Below, piece after piece: positions 35,951-44,945 of a stretch of DNA of 64,000 bases. Origin of the DNA: Rikenellaceae bacterium. Its GTDB lineage: Bacteria; Bacteroidota; Bacteroidia; Bacteroidales; Rikenellaceae. The notes beneath the pieces were generated by a model. It made no database searches and was not told the DNA's origin. It saw only the letters and a program-made list of their open reading frames with translations. The translations under genes were made by a program, and so were the position numbers. Where the stretch lies: positions 525,821 to 589,820 of the forward strand of contig SUZI01000001.1 in the NCBI GenBank assembly GCA_015060005.1. The letters run 5' to 3'. Numbering within the stretch: the stretch's first letter is position 1; each line of letters begins with the position of its first letter.

Positions 35951-36574
35951 CTATCGAATATCAAAATTCAACAACTCACGACCACAGAGCGTAGCACGCA
36001 GATTATCGCCCTGCCTTACAGCTGCGACACCCGCAGGAGTACCCGTAAAGAGCAAATCACCAATCTTGAGGGTCATATAGTGCGACACGTAGCTGATAAT
36101 CTCATCGACCTTAAAGAGCATCTCGGAGGTAGACGCCTGCTGACGCAACTCGCCATTGACCTCAAGCTGAAAATCGAGTCGCTGCACATCGCCACCCAAC
36201 TCCGAAAGGCTCACAAACTCGGGCGAGAGAGCTGCCGAGTGGTCAAAAGCCTTTGCTCGCTCCCAGGGCAAACCCTTGGCGATAGCCTCACGCTGGATAT
36301 CGCGTGCTGTGAAGTCGATACCCAAGCCTACCTCATCGTAGCAACGTGAGGCGAAACGTGGCTCGACACACTTCGCCAAGCGGTTAATCTTAACGACCAA
36401 CTCGCACTCATAGTGCACATCGTTGGAGAACGAGGGGATATAGAAGGGGTCGTTGTTACGCAACAGAGCAGAGTCGGGCTTCAGGAAGAAGAGTGGCTCC
36501 TGGGGCAACTCCGCACCGTCGTGCAACTCCCGAGCGTGGTCGGCATAGTTGCGACCTATACATATAATCTTCAT
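35951..36574 (-). CDS. Fumarylacetoacetate hydrolase family protein
   Basis: A 207-residue metal-dependent C-C hydrolase or decarboxylase. Motifs are CIGRNYADHARELH, the metal ligands in HYECELVV, FTARDIQ with catalytic residues and MTLKIGDLLFTGTPAGV. Single-domain members of this size act as acylpyruvases, oxaloacetate decarboxylases or oxaloacetate tautomerases; I cannot tell which. It lies between lpxB (5 bp away) and maf. Confidence 0.9.
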   Translation of the reverse strand: MKIICIGRNYADHARELHDGAELPQEPLFFLKPDSALLRNNDPFYIPSFSNDVHYECELVVKINRLAKCVEPRFASRCYDEVGLGIDFTARDIQREAIAKGLPWERAKAFDHSAALSPEFVSLSELGGDVQRLDFQLEVNGELRQQASTSEMLFKVDEIISYVSHYMTLKIGDLLFTGTPAGVAAVRQGDNLRATLCGRELLNFDIR

Positions 36575-36579
36575 TGTTA

Positions 36580-37707
36580 CTACTTTTTCAATTCACTAAC
36601 CATAGCTTCTGCAAACCTCTCGCTTGCACCCTCGCCACCGATGATGGCACGCAACTCGTCGAAATCACGGAGCATACGCTCTCGCTCCGCACCGCCCTCG
36701 ATAATCTTACGCAGCTCGCCCTCAGCCTCATCGACCGAAGGGTGATAGACCACCATCTCGCGGACAGCCTCACGACTGAGATTGATATTAACCAACGAGA
36801 CATAAGGTATCTTAACCACATAGGGCTTCATCTTCTCGTAAAACCACGGAATACCAAAGACAACGAGCTCGGGGATACCGATAAGAGCTGTTTCGAGGGT
36901 GGCTGTGCCCGAGGTAACAACTGCCGCCTCGGAGTGCATCAAAAGCTCATAGGTCCTATCGCAAACAAACTTAACGGATGTGCCAGCGGTGAACTTTTCG
37001 TAGACAGAGCGGTCAATCCACTCGACACCTGCCACAACAAACTCCCTATCGGAAAAACGCTCCGAGAGAAGAGCCATAAAACGCAGGTTAGCCTTAATCT
37101 CGCTCACGCGGCTACCTGCCAAGAGTGCCACCTTGGGACGAGAGTCCAAGCCATTCTCCTCGAAGAACGCCTCACGCGAAGGGGCACGACGACAACGCTC
37201 GGCAATAGCATCGACCAAAGGGTTGCCCTCGAAGTGAGGCTCGATACCCTTCGAGCGGAAATACTCCTTCTCGAAAGGGAAGATGATATAGAGCTTGTCG
37301 ACATAGCGGCGGATAGCCTTCACGCGGTGCTCCTTCCACGCCCACACCTTTGGGGCAATGTAGTAGTGGACAGGGATACCCTGCTCGTGGGCAAACTTGG
37401 CTATCTTCATATTGAAGCCCGGGTAGTCAATCAAAATAACCACATCGGGGGCAAAAGCCAAGATATCACGCTCGCACTGCTTAATCTGCGAGAAGATAGT
37501 ACGCAGATTCATCAGCACCTGAGCGAAGCCGAAGAACGACATATCGCGGTAGTGCTTGAGCATCTGCTCCTTGCCCGCCACAGCAGCCATCTTGTCGCCA
37601 CCACAGAAGCGAAATTGAGCCTCGGGGTCCGCCTTGAGCAGACCTTTCATAAGGTTGGAACCGTGAAGGTCCCCCGACGGTTCACCTGCAATAATGTAAT
37701 ATTTCAT
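36580..37707 (-). CDS. lpxB: Lipid-A-disaccharide synthase
   Basis: Joins lipid X and UDP-diacylglucosamine to the lipid A disaccharide at the inner membrane. The 375-residue GT19 protein starts YYIIAGEPSGDLHGSNLMKGL and has the conserved LIDYPGFNMKIAKF, APKVWAWKEHRVKAI and AAVVTSGTATLETALIGIP blocks. Its ATG overlaps the trmD stop (TAATG). A 378-codon frame on the opposite strand is a shadow. Confidence 0.96.
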   Translation of the reverse strand: MKYYIIAGEPSGDLHGSNLMKGLLKADPEAQFRFCGGDKMAAVAGKEQMLKHYRDMSFFGFAQVLMNLRTIFSQIKQCERDILAFAPDVVILIDYPGFNMKIAKFAHEQGIPVHYYIAPKVWAWKEHRVKAIRRYVDKLYIIFPFEKEYFRSKGIEPHFEGNPLVDAIAERCRRAPSREAFFEENGLDSRPKVALLAGSRVSEIKANLRFMALLSERFSDREFVVAGVEWIDRSVYEKFTAGTSVKFVCDRTYELLMHSEAAVVTSGTATLETALIGIPELVVFGIPWFYEKMKPYVVKIPYVSLVNINLSREAVREMVVYHPSVDEAEGELRKIIEGGAERERMLRDFDELRAIIGGEGASERFAEAMVSELKK

Positions 37708-38414
37708 TAATCTTGAATTTTGAATTCTGAATTTTGAATTGCCTCAAGCAGGTCCGGGCGGAGGGCTTTGGTGCGTTCATAGGCTTGCTCCTCCTGCCAC
37801 TTCTCTATCTCGGCGAAGTTGCCCGAGAGAAGTACATCGGGGACACGCCAGCCACGAAAATCCGAAGGACGGGTATAGACCGGAGGGGCTAACATATCAT
37901 CCTGGAAACAGTCGGTAAGAGCCGAAGCCTCGTCGCCAATAGCTCCCGGGATAAGTCGCACGACAGAGTCGGCAATAATGCACGCTGCAAGCTCGCCACC
38001 CGTCAAGACATAGTCGCCGATAGATATTTCGCGAGTGATAAGGTGCTCGCGGATGCGGTGGTCGATACCTTTATAATGGCCACAAAGGATGATGATGTTC
38101 TCCAACATCGAAAGGCGATTGGCTTCGTGCTGGTCATATCGCACACCATCGGGCGAGGTGAAGATAATCTCGTCGTAATGACGCTCCGACTGCAACTTCT
38201 CGATAAGCTCAAAGACCGGCTCGCACTTCATAACCATACCTGCCTCGCCACCGAAAGGATAGTCGTCGGTGGTCTTACGTTTATCGTGGGCATAGTCGTG
38301 GAGGTTATGTACCACAATCTCTGCCAAGCCCTTCTCCTGAGCCTTCTTGAGGATTGACTCGTTGAGCGGAGAGGTCAACAATTCGGGAACAACGGAAATA
38401 ATATCTATTCTCAT
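37707..38414 (-). CDS. trmD: tRNA (guanine37-N1)-methyltransferase with repeat-derived tail
   Basis: Methylates G37 next to the anticodon to prevent frameshifting. At 235 residues it has the SPOUT knot [17 protein letters not shown] and [16 protein letters not shown], then [19 protein letters not shown]. The last residues ([11 protein letters not shown]) are the translation of an ATTCAAA-type intergenic repeat at 37710-37740, so the repeat has become part of the coding end. The stop overlaps the lpxB ATG. Confidence 0.95.
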   Translation of the reverse strand: MRIDIISVVPELLTSPLNESILKKAQEKGLAEIVVHNLHDYAHDKRKTTDDYPFGGEAGMVMKCEPVFELIEKLQSERHYDEIIFTSPDGVRYDQHEANRLSMLENIIILCGHYKGIDHRIREHLITREISIGDYVLTGGELAACIIADSVVRLIPGAIGDEASALTDCFQDDMLAPPVYTRPSDFRGWRVPDVLLSGNFAEIEKWQEEQAYERTKALRPDLLEAIQNSEFKIQD

Positions 38415-38422
38415 AATCGGGG

Positions 38423-39154
38423 TTAGTATCTGAAAATTATATCTCTATCACTTTCTTCCGTAAGCGGACATTCGCCACCATCATCTGAAAGAGTATAGGC
38501 TCGGTAGCCCATATCGGCGAACATAGCAACCATCTCGCGACGCGTATCGCCGTCGGTCTCGAGCAGCACCACAGGGTGAAAACGCTCTATCAAAGCTCGC
38601 ATCTCGGGCAAGACTATACGCTCATAGCCCTCGATATCGCACTTGATGAAGTCCAGACGCTCCAAATCGGCAAAGAGCTCGCTGCCTCGACGCATCTGCA
38701 CCGTGAAATGTATCGCCTTAGCCGATGACTGCCCATCGCTCACCGCATTGCGGCCCGTACCGAAATAGCCCGTCTCGGCAACGGTATCGTTGACCATATC
38801 CACACATCGGGACTCCTCGCCGAGGGCGTAGTTCAGAAGGGTGGCATTAGAGCAACGACGCATATTATGCTTCAGCACCTCGAAGATAACAGGCACGGGC
38901 TCAACACAATAGAGATGACCATCAGCACCCAAAATCTTCGACAGAGGGCGGGCATAGTAGCCCAGATTTGCTCCTATATCTATCGCAGTTGCACCCTTCG
39001 ACACCAGATTAGGCAGGTGGTAGACATACTCCATAGAACGCTTCCTGCGTCCCCACCCCAAACCATAGCAGAGGAAGAAGAGGCGGCTGACAACCCACAG
39101 ATACCACTTCAGTGGCAAGAGGCGATAGAGCAAGCGGTGGAGCAGTTTACTCAT
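38423..39154 (-). CDS. FkbM-family methyltransferase
   Basis: A 243-residue SAM-dependent methyltransferase. The SAM motif is [17 protein letters not shown], followed by [17 protein letters not shown] and the FkbM feature [18 protein letters not shown] start at the ATG at 39154 ([13 protein letters not shown]), which overlaps the previous gene by 8 bp and has GAGGAGGT just upstream. A longer frame from 39229 lies wholly within its neighbour. An N-terminal hydrophobic patch ([15 protein letters not shown]) may sit on the membrane. The substrate, often a glycan, is unknown. Confidence 0.88.
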   Translation of the reverse strand: MSKLLHRLLYRLLPLKWYLWVVSRLFFLCYGLGWGRRKRSMEYVYHLPNLVSKGATAIDIGANLGYYARPLSKILGADGHLYCVEPVPVIFEVLKHNMRRCSNATLLNYALGEESRCVDMVNDTVAETGYFGTGRNAVSDGQSSAKAIHFTVQMRRGSELFADLERLDFIKCDIEGYERIVLPEMRALIERFHPVVLLETDGDTRREMVAMFADMGYRAYTLSDDGGECPLTEESDRDIIFRY

Positions 39155-39812
39155 AACGTACCTCCTCGTTAAGGCACTCAACGATGAAAGGGTTATACAT
39201 AGCTTCGTGGCCCAAATCACTCGCATCACCGTGGCCAGGGTAAATCTTTACCTCATCGCCCAACGGAAGGATGCTGTCGAGAATGGAACGCATAATCCAC
39301 GAATAGTCGCCACCAGGTAAATCGGTGCGACCTATGCTCTCGCGGAAGAGCGTGTCGCCCGTAAAGAGCACCTTATGCTCCTCGGAATAGAGGCAGACGT
39401 GGCCTGGGGTATGACCAGGAGTCTTGATAACTCGCAGCTCGCTATTGCCAAAGCGGATAGTTTGCTCCACATCGAGGTCGATATCTATCTCCTTCAAATC
39501 GCCGGCACGCACACCGAACAGCTCGGCGTGCACCGTAGCCTCACGCAACAAAAACTCATCCTTGCGAGAGAGAGCGAAAGGTACTTTCCACTCATCACAT
39601 ACCGCAGCAACACCCAACACGTGGTCGAAATGTCCGTGGGTATTGACCGCCATAACGACACGCAGCGAGTGGTCGGCAACAAACTGCCGCAAGGTATCCA
39701 TCTCACGCTCCGACGCATTACCTGCATCAATAATAATAGCCTCGCCACTCTCATCCCACACAACGTAGGTGTTCTCCTGCAAGGGGTTAAAAACTAATCG
39801 TGCAATATTCAT
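39147..39812 (-). CDS. MBL-fold hydrolase, glyoxalase II-like
   Basis: A 221-residue metallo-beta-lactamase-fold hydrolase with the metal site THGHFDH, His in KTPGHTPGH, Asp in VLFTGDTLFRESIGR and His in IYPGHGD. The spacing is that of the hydroxyacylglutathione hydrolase / YcbL group. The thiol partner in a Bacteroidota cell is unlikely to be glutathione, so the natural substrate is open. Neighbours are SIMPL and FkbM genes. Confidence 0.92.
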   Translation of the reverse strand: MNIARLVFNPLQENTYVVWDESGEAIIIDAGNASEREMDTLRQFVADHSLRVVMAVNTHGHFDHVLGVAAVCDEWKVPFALSRKDEFLLREATVHAELFGVRAGDLKEIDIDLDVEQTIRFGNSELRVIKTPGHTPGHVCLYSEEHKVLFTGDTLFRESIGRTDLPGGDYSWIMRSILDSILPLGDEVKIYPGHGDASDLGHEAMYNPFIVECLNEEVRYE

Positions 39813-39826
39813 ATTTTCTCTATTCT

Positions 39827-40528
39827 CTACTCGGCACTGCGACCATTGAGGTAGAACTGTGCCGACACATTATATGAAATCTTAATCTTCTCAAACTCAA
39901 CCGCAGGCTCCTCCTCAGCTACCGCATCCATCTCGGCATTGGCAGCAAAGCCTCGCACAGCCTTAGTGAAGACAACACCTCCCGAGCGAGAAGAGTAGTC
40001 GTTGATGACAAGGCAGTCGCCTACCGACTGACCGACAGCCTCAGCCAGCTCACTCGCCTTCTGGCGTGCATCCTGCATAGCAGCCTTACGCACCGCAGCA
40101 CGATACTCCTCCTCGCGAGAGCAAGCAACTTTGGTAATGTCGACATTAGAGATACCCACAGCATCCAAAGCCTCGAAGACCTGCTGTGCCTCCATAGCCG
40201 AGCCCACCTTAAGCTCATAGCGAGCCGAAGCAAGCGAAGTGCGACGCTTGAAATAGGTCGAAGCCATATCGAGCATAGAGAGCTGCTTCTCTACATCAAT
40301 CTTACACTTCTTGAGTGCCGAAAACATCTGGCGGCGTTGCTGCTCGAGGGTTATCTTACCCTTGCTATCGCTCTCGGTAAGGGTTATCTGAACGTAGACC
40401 TCATCGGGGATAATCTCCTGCTCGGCATAGCCATTGACCGAGACATAAGGGGTCTTAATCTCATAGGTTTGTGCCATAACAGGCACTGCCAAAAATGCTA
40501 CAAAGAGCATAACAAACAATCGCTTCAT
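39827..40528 (-). CDS. SIMPL-domain periplasmic protein
   Basis: A 233-residue exported protein of the SIMPL (DUF541) family. Signal peptide about 1-19 (VPVMAQTYEIKTPY). The domain shows YVSVNGYAEQEIIPDEVYVQITLTE at the start and AAVRKAAMQDARQKASELAEAVG, the conserved family helix, near residue 160. Related proteins form oligomers in the envelope and are linked to stress resistance; the precise role is unknown. Confidence 0.9.
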   Translation of the reverse strand: MKRLFVMLFVAFLAVPVMAQTYEIKTPYVSVNGYAEQEIIPDEVYVQITLTESDSKGKITLEQQRRQMFSALKKCKIDVEKQLSMLDMASTYFKRRTSLASARYELKVGSAMEAQQVFEALDAVGISNVDITKVACSREEEYRAAVRKAAMQDARQKASELAEAVGQSVGDCLVINDYSSRSGGVVFTKAVRGFAANAEMDAVAEEEPAVEFEKIKISYNVSAQFYLNGRSAE

Positions 40529-40554
40529 AACAACATAGTTTTAGCGGTTAAACA

Positions 40555-41970
40555 TTACGCCCTACGCACCAACTTCACCACATTCTCGACGTGGTGGGTG
40601 TGTGGGAACATATCGACGGGCTGCACAGCGACAACCTCATACATCGAATCCAAAATCGCCAAATCGCGTGCCTGAGTAGCTGGATTACAGCTAACGTAGA
40701 CGATACGCTCGGGAGCAGCACGCATAATAACCTCCAGCACTCGCTCATCGACACCGGCACGTGGTGGGTCCAAGATGATGACATCGGGCTTGCCATTGAG
40801 TTCGACAAACTCATCACTCAGCACATCCTTCATATCGCCTGCATAGAACGAGGTGTTAGAGATAGCATTGATAGCCGAGTTGACCTTAGCATCCTCGATA
40901 GCCTCGGGGACATACTCCACGCCGACAACTTTAGCCGCCTGGCGAGCACAGAAGTTGGCTATCGTACCTGTACCGGTATAGAGGTCGTAGAGCACCTCCG
41001 TACCCTTCAGGTCGGCAAACTCGCGAGCTACCTTATAGAGCTCGTATGCTTGAGCCGAGTTGGTCTGATAGAAAGATTTTGGTCCTACCTTAAACTGCAA
41101 GCCCTCCATCTGCTCGATGATATGATCCTTGCCACGATAGCAGATGTGCTCCAAATCGCCCACAGAGTCGTTCCACTTGGTGTTGACAACATAGAACAGA
41201 GAGGTAATCTCGGGGAAACGCTCCGAGAGCATATCCATCAGAGCCGTAATCTTCGCCTTGTCATCCTCGTTGAAGACCACGATGACCATAACCTCGCCCG
41301 TAGAGGCTGTGCGGATGATGATGTTTCGCATCAAGCCCACGTGCTCACGACAGTTGTGGAACGAGTAGCCACGCTCCAGACAGAACTGCTTGACAGCACG
41401 ACGTATCTCATTCGATGGCTCTGCCTGCAAGAAGCACTCGTCGATATCGAGCACCTTATCGAAGCAGTTGGGGATATGGAAACCTAAAGCGGGAGCAGCA
41501 GCGATGTCGCCACCAGCAGCTATCTCCTCATAGGTGAGCCAACGCTTATGAGCGAAGGTAAACTCCAGCTTATTGCGGTAGAACTTAGTCGCCGCAGAGC
41601 CCAGACAAGGGCGTACCTCGGGCAGAGCAACCTTACCGATACGCGACAGCTGGTCGTGCACCTGCTCGGTCTTGAAACGCAGCTGCTCGGCGTAGGGCAG
41701 ATTCTGCCACTTACAGCCACCACACACACCGAAGTGTGGGCAGAAAGGCTCCTCGCGCAGAGGTGAACGCTTCACGTAGTTGACCACGACACCCTCCATA
41801 AAACGACGACGTTTGTTGCGAATCTGCACATCGACAACATCGCCCGGAACGGTCATAGGCACAAAGACGACCTGCTCGTTGTAGCGGCCCATAGCCTTAC
41901 CCTCGGCAGCAAGCGTGGTAATCTCCAACGACTCGATAAGCGGATAGTTTTCTCTCTTTCTTCTTCCCAT
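40555..41970 (-). CDS. 23S rRNA (uracil-C5)-methyltransferase, RlmD/RumA family
   Basis: A 471-residue SAM- and FeS-dependent RNA methyltransferase. An N-terminal TRAM domain (LEITTLAAEGKAMGRYNEQVVFVPMTVPGD), the FeS motif CPHFGVCGGCKWQNLPY, SAM motif VLYDLYTGTGTIANF, VIILDPPRAGV and the catalytic Cys in VYVSCNPATQARDL. I start at the ATG at 41970 (GRRKRENYPLI); the longer frame from 42231 runs through a TATCTTTG promoter box (minus, 42023-42030). Target uridine (1939 or 747) not resolved. Confidence 0.93.
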   Translation of the reverse strand: MGRRKRENYPLIESLEITTLAAEGKAMGRYNEQVVFVPMTVPGDVVDVQIRNKRRRFMEGVVVNYVKRSPLREEPFCPHFGVCGGCKWQNLPYAEQLRFKTEQVHDQLSRIGKVALPEVRPCLGSAATKFYRNKLEFTFAHKRWLTYEEIAAGGDIAAAPALGFHIPNCFDKVLDIDECFLQAEPSNEIRRAVKQFCLERGYSFHNCREHVGLMRNIIIRTASTGEVMVIVVFNEDDKAKITALMDMLSERFPEITSLFYVVNTKWNDSVGDLEHICYRGKDHIIEQMEGLQFKVGPKSFYQTNSAQAYELYKVAREFADLKGTEVLYDLYTGTGTIANFCARQAAKVVGVEYVPEAIEDAKVNSAINAISNTSFYAGDMKDVLSDEFVELNGKPDVIILDPPRAGVDERVLEVIMRAAPERIVYVSCNPATQARDLAILDSMYEVVAVQPVDMFPHTHHVENVVKLVRRA

Positions 41971-42142
41971 TTGACGGTTTATATATTTAACGCTGTTTAT
42001 AATCGAATTATTTTGCCGTAGGCAAAGATAGAGAAAATTCCCTAAAGAGCCACGCTCCGCAGTGCGATATACGCTCTTTGTGCGATATTTTGGTGCGACA
42101 AGGGGTAAAAATTGCCGAGAAATGCCATTTTTGCGGTAGTTG

Positions 42143-42174
42143 TTTGATTGTTTTCCCCGTTTTTTGTATTTTTG
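42143..42174 (+). promoter_or_regulatory. Promoter of the cdd unit
   Basis: TTTG at 42143-42146, 20 nt, TATTTTTG at 42167-42174, 24 nt before the cdd ATG. Confidence 0.82.
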
Positions 42175-42198
42175 TTTCAATAAAAAATATTTGGGGCT

Positions 42199-42654
42199 AT
42201 GGAAAAAGAACTCAAGATTTGCTACGAACATTATGACTCGTTGGAGGAGATGTCGCAGAGCGACCGCGAGGTAGTCCTCGCAGCACAGGAGGCTACACGC
42301 CGAGCATACGCTCCCTACTCACACTTCAACGTGGGGGCTGCAGCACGTCTGCGTAGCGGCAGGATAATATGTGGCTCGAACAGCGAGAGCGAGGTATTCC
42401 CATCGGGACTGTGTGCCGAACGAACACTACTCTACCATTGGCAGGCAAACCACGCCGACGACCCCGTAGAGGTGTTGGCAATAGCATCCGACCCCTCGGA
42501 GCGAGAGTGCTACCCTTGCGGCGGATGTCGCCAGGTGATAGTCGACGTGGAGCGTCGCCAGAAGAGCCCTATGCGAATAATTATGTGGGGCAACGGTACA
42601 GCATCGGCACTCTCCTCGGCAGAGTTGCTGCTCCCATTTACATTCAAACTTTAG
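42199..42654 (+). CDS. cdd: Cytidine deaminase
   Basis: Deaminates cytidine and deoxycytidine to uridine forms in salvage. The 151-residue homotetramer type has the catalytic CAERTLLYH with zinc Cys and Glu and the second zinc motif PCGGCRQ. The N-terminal 20 residues are longer than in small bacterial forms. It is first in a closely spaced run with the RluA-type gene, dtd, the small membrane peptide and DUF4924. Confidence 0.94.
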   Translation: MEKELKICYEHYDSLEEMSQSDREVVLAAQEATRRAYAPYSHFNVGAAARLRSGRIICGSNSESEVFPSGLCAERTLLYHWQANHADDPVEVLAIASDPSERECYPCGGCRQVIVDVERRQKSPMRIIMWGNGTASALSSAELLLPFTFKL

Positions 42655-42666
42655 GATTAGAGTATT

Positions 42667-43353
42667 ATGTTTCACCCAAACGACATACTATACGAAGATA
42701 ACCACCTTATAGTCGTAAACAAACGCTGTGGCGACCTTGTGCAGCCCGACCGCGAGACGGATGATGCATTGGAGACCGAGATAAAGGCGATGATAAAGGT
42801 ACGCGACCATAAGCCAGGGGATGTATTCCTAGGCGTGGTGCACCGCATAGACCGCCCTGTGAGCGGCGTGGTACTCTTCGCCAAGACATCGAAAGCATTG
42901 GTGCGTCTGAACGAGATGATACGCTCGGGCGAGATACACAAGACATATTGGGCATTGGTAGAAAACCGCCCCGAGCCATTGGAGGGCACGCTGACGCACT
43001 ACATAGTGCGAGATGGTCGCACAAACCGCTCGCGAGCATACGACAAGCCAAAGGCTGATGGCAAGAAGGCGGTGCTGAACTACCGCACCGTAGGATGCAG
43101 CACCAACTACACACTCGTAGAGGTGGAGCTCCTCACAGGTCGTCATCATCAGATACGTGCCCAGCTCTCGAAGATAGGATGCTCGATAAAGGGCGACCTG
43201 AAATATGGAGCACGTCGCTCAAATCCCGACGGAGGCATATCGTTGCACTCACGTAAGGTGGAGTTCATCCACCCCGTAAAGAAAGAGGAGATTTCGATAA
43301 CAGCACCCACACCAAAGGATAACCTGTGGGGATTTTTTGAGTGTGCCCAATGA
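42667..43353 (+). CDS. RluA-family pseudouridine synthase
   Basis: A 228-residue RNA pseudouridine synthase without an S4 domain. The catalytic Asp is in VVHRIDRPVSGVVLFAKTSKA, followed by HKTYWALVENRP and the RNA-contact LLTGRHHQIRAQLSKIG motif. The target RNA cannot be fixed. Its stop overlaps the dtd ATG (ATGA). Confidence 0.93.
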   Translation: MFHPNDILYEDNHLIVVNKRCGDLVQPDRETDDALETEIKAMIKVRDHKPGDVFLGVVHRIDRPVSGVVLFAKTSKALVRLNEMIRSGEIHKTYWALVENRPEPLEGTLTHYIVRDGRTNRSRAYDKPKADGKKAVLNYRTVGCSTNYTLVEVELLTGRHHQIRAQLSKIGCSIKGDLKYGARRSNPDGGISLHSRKVEFIHPVKKEEISITAPTPKDNLWGFFECAQ

Positions 43354-43802
43354 GACTGCTGATTCAACGTGTAACGGAGGCTACACTCCGCATCGAGGGT
43401 GAGGTATTTTCCGAGATAGGTAAAGGTATGCTTGTTCTGGTCGGCATAGAGAGCGAGGACACAGAGCAGGATATGGATTGGCTGGCGGGGAAACTCTCCC
43501 GCCTACGCATATTCGATGACGAGGCAGGAGTGATGAACCTCGACGTGGGACAGACAGGCGGCGAGGTGATGGTGGTGAGCCAATTTACACTGCACGCCTC
43601 AACGAAGAAGGGCAACCGCCCATCATACATACGCTCCGCCCCTGAGGCTATATCACGCCCACTATATGAGCAGTTTGTGGCAAAGGTGGAGCAGGCGGTA
43701 GGGCACAAGGTGGCGACAGGGCAGTTTGGAGCAGATATGAAGATATCGCTCGTAAACGATGGACCCGTAACGATATGGATAGACTCTAAAAACAGAGAGT
43801 AA
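43350..43802 (+). CDS. dtd: D-aminoacyl-tRNA deacylase
   Basis: Removes D-amino acids (and glycine from tRNA-Ala) from tRNA. The 150-residue protein starts at the ATG at 43350 (RLLIQRVTEATLRIEG), overlapping the preceding stop. Active-site motifs SQFTLHASTKKGNRPSY and NDGPVTIWIDS are present. Its stop overlaps the next ATG (TAATG), showing translational coupling along this unit. Confidence 0.95.
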   Translation: MRLLIQRVTEATLRIEGEVFSEIGKGMLVLVGIESEDTEQDMDWLAGKLSRLRIFDDEAGVMNLDVGQTGGEVMVVSQFTLHASTKKGNRPSYIRSAPEAISRPLYEQFVAKVEQAVGHKVATGQFGADMKISLVNDGPVTIWIDSKNRE

Positions 43803-43963
43803 TGATACGCCGACGCACCAGAGAGCAGCGAGGTATGCGAGTGTGGATTTACATAGTTATCCTGCTCGCAATAGTAGCTCTCGTGGCGTGGAAAGGGCTG
43901 CCCAAACACTCTGCGACAAAGGTCGAGCCAAGAGATGTGAACGAGATAATATTGGTAGAATAA
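43802..43963 (+). CDS. 53-residue single-pass membrane peptide
   Basis: A short frame begins with an ATG overlapping the dtd stop and ends in a TAA overlapping the DUF4924 start, so both junctions are TAATG. The product has an Arg-rich start (IRRRTREQRG), one transmembrane helix (VWIYIVILLAIVALVAW, about 14-30) and a charged tail. The double overlap and the membrane signature argue that it is real. No family known to me. Confidence 0.7.
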   Translation: MIRRRTREQRGMRVWIYIVILLAIVALVAWKGLPKHSATKVEPRDVNEIILVE

Positions 43964-44523
43964 TGGATATAGCACAAGCGAAACGTAAAGAGAATATAGC
44001 CGAATATATACTCTACCTGTGGCAGTTAGAGGATATGTTTCGAGCGTTGCAGTTTAGTCCCGAGGCGATATATTCGCAGCTGGTGGCACCACGTCAGGTG
44101 GATGAGGAGCAGAAGCACCTCTTCCTGCTGTGGTATATGGATATTGTAAACCTGCTACGCAAAGAGGGCAAAGAGCAGAACGGACATCTGGAGCATACTT
44201 TGCACCTGATAGCCGATATGCACAACCTGCACCTGCAACTGATGCAACTCCCCATAGGCGAGAAGTACCGCCGACAGTTTGCTCTGCTCGAGCCACACCT
44301 GCCACGACTGCGTGCAATGCTCCAAAAGAGTGATATAACAGATACGGAGCTCGCGTTCCGAGCACTATATGCCACAATTCTTTACCGAATAAAGGGCGAT
44401 GAGCAAAGAGCCCAGGCGATAGGCGATGTGCAGGAGCTTATATCGCCCGTAATTGCCTTATTAGCAGATATGTACGGCAAGGTAGAGCGAGGCGAAATAG
44501 ACCTCTTTGACGACAAACAATAG
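43963..44523 (+). CDS. DUF4924 family protein
   Basis: A 186-residue, largely helical cytosolic protein of the DUF4924 family, restricted to Bacteroidota as far as I know and of unknown function. It starts IAQAKRKENIAEYILYLWQLED, and the middle contains a His/Leu-rich segment (EHTLHLIADMHNLHLQLMQL). I take the ATG at 43963, coupled to the preceding small gene; a longer frame from 43843 only overlaps it. Confidence 0.86.
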   Translation: MDIAQAKRKENIAEYILYLWQLEDMFRALQFSPEAIYSQLVAPRQVDEEQKHLFLLWYMDIVNLLRKEGKEQNGHLEHTLHLIADMHNLHLQLMQLPIGEKYRRQFALLEPHLPRLRAMLQKSDITDTELAFRALYATILYRIKGDEQRAQAIGDVQELISPVIALLADMYGKVERGEIDLFDDKQ

Positions 44524-44575
44524 GCTGCCCAAAGAGGGTAAAACGGAGTGAAAAAGGCATTTTATTTGAAAATAT

Positions 44576-44607
44576 TTTGTTAAATAAGAAAAAAGGTTTT
44601 ACCTTTG
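44576..44607 (+). promoter_or_regulatory. Promoter of rpmH
   Basis: TTTG at 44576-44579, 20 nt, TACCTTTG at 44600-44607; the leader is about 70 nt. Confidence 0.87.
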
Positions 44608-44682
44608 CACTCCGCAGTAAGAGTGTGCCGCAGGGTTAACTCGCTGTGAATTAAAGACACAAACATAAAAAACGATATCGTT

Positions 44683-44850
44683 ATGGCAATGAAAAGAACT
44701 TACCAGCCTTCTCGTCGTAAGAGAATCAACAAGCACGGATTCCGTCAGAGAATGGCTACTGCTAATGGCCGCAAGGTGTTGGCAGCGCGTCGTGCAAAGG
44801 GACGCAAGAAGTTGACCGTATCAGATGAGTCAACATTCAAGTATGCTTAA
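44683..44850 (+). CDS. rpmH: Ribosomal protein L34
   Basis: A 55-residue basic protein of the large subunit. It reads [14 protein letters not shown], then [18 protein letters not shown] and [14 protein letters not shown]. The family normally begins MKRT, so the ATG at 44689 is an equally good start. It is monocistronic, with its own strong promoter and terminator, and is not beside dnaA or rnpA. Confidence 0.95.
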   Translation: MAMKRTYQPSRRKRINKHGFRQRMATANGRKVLAARRAKGRKKLTVSDESTFKYA

Positions 44851-44870
44851 TTTTTTCGATGTGAATCGAG

Positions 44871-44908
44871 AAAACAAGAGGGAACCGGACGCGGTTCCCT
44901 CTTGTTTT
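44871..44908. terminator. Terminator after rpmH
   Basis: A perfect 16-bp stem (44871-44886 with 44893-44908), loop GGACGC, ending in TTTT. Confidence 0.9.
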
Positions 44909-44945
44909 ATACCCTCCGAGGCACGAAATATGCTCCGCAAGGGGT

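Noticed and set aside
36574..37710. 378-codon open frame on the plus strand
   Set aside because: Exactly antisense to lpxB. No start context and no domain.
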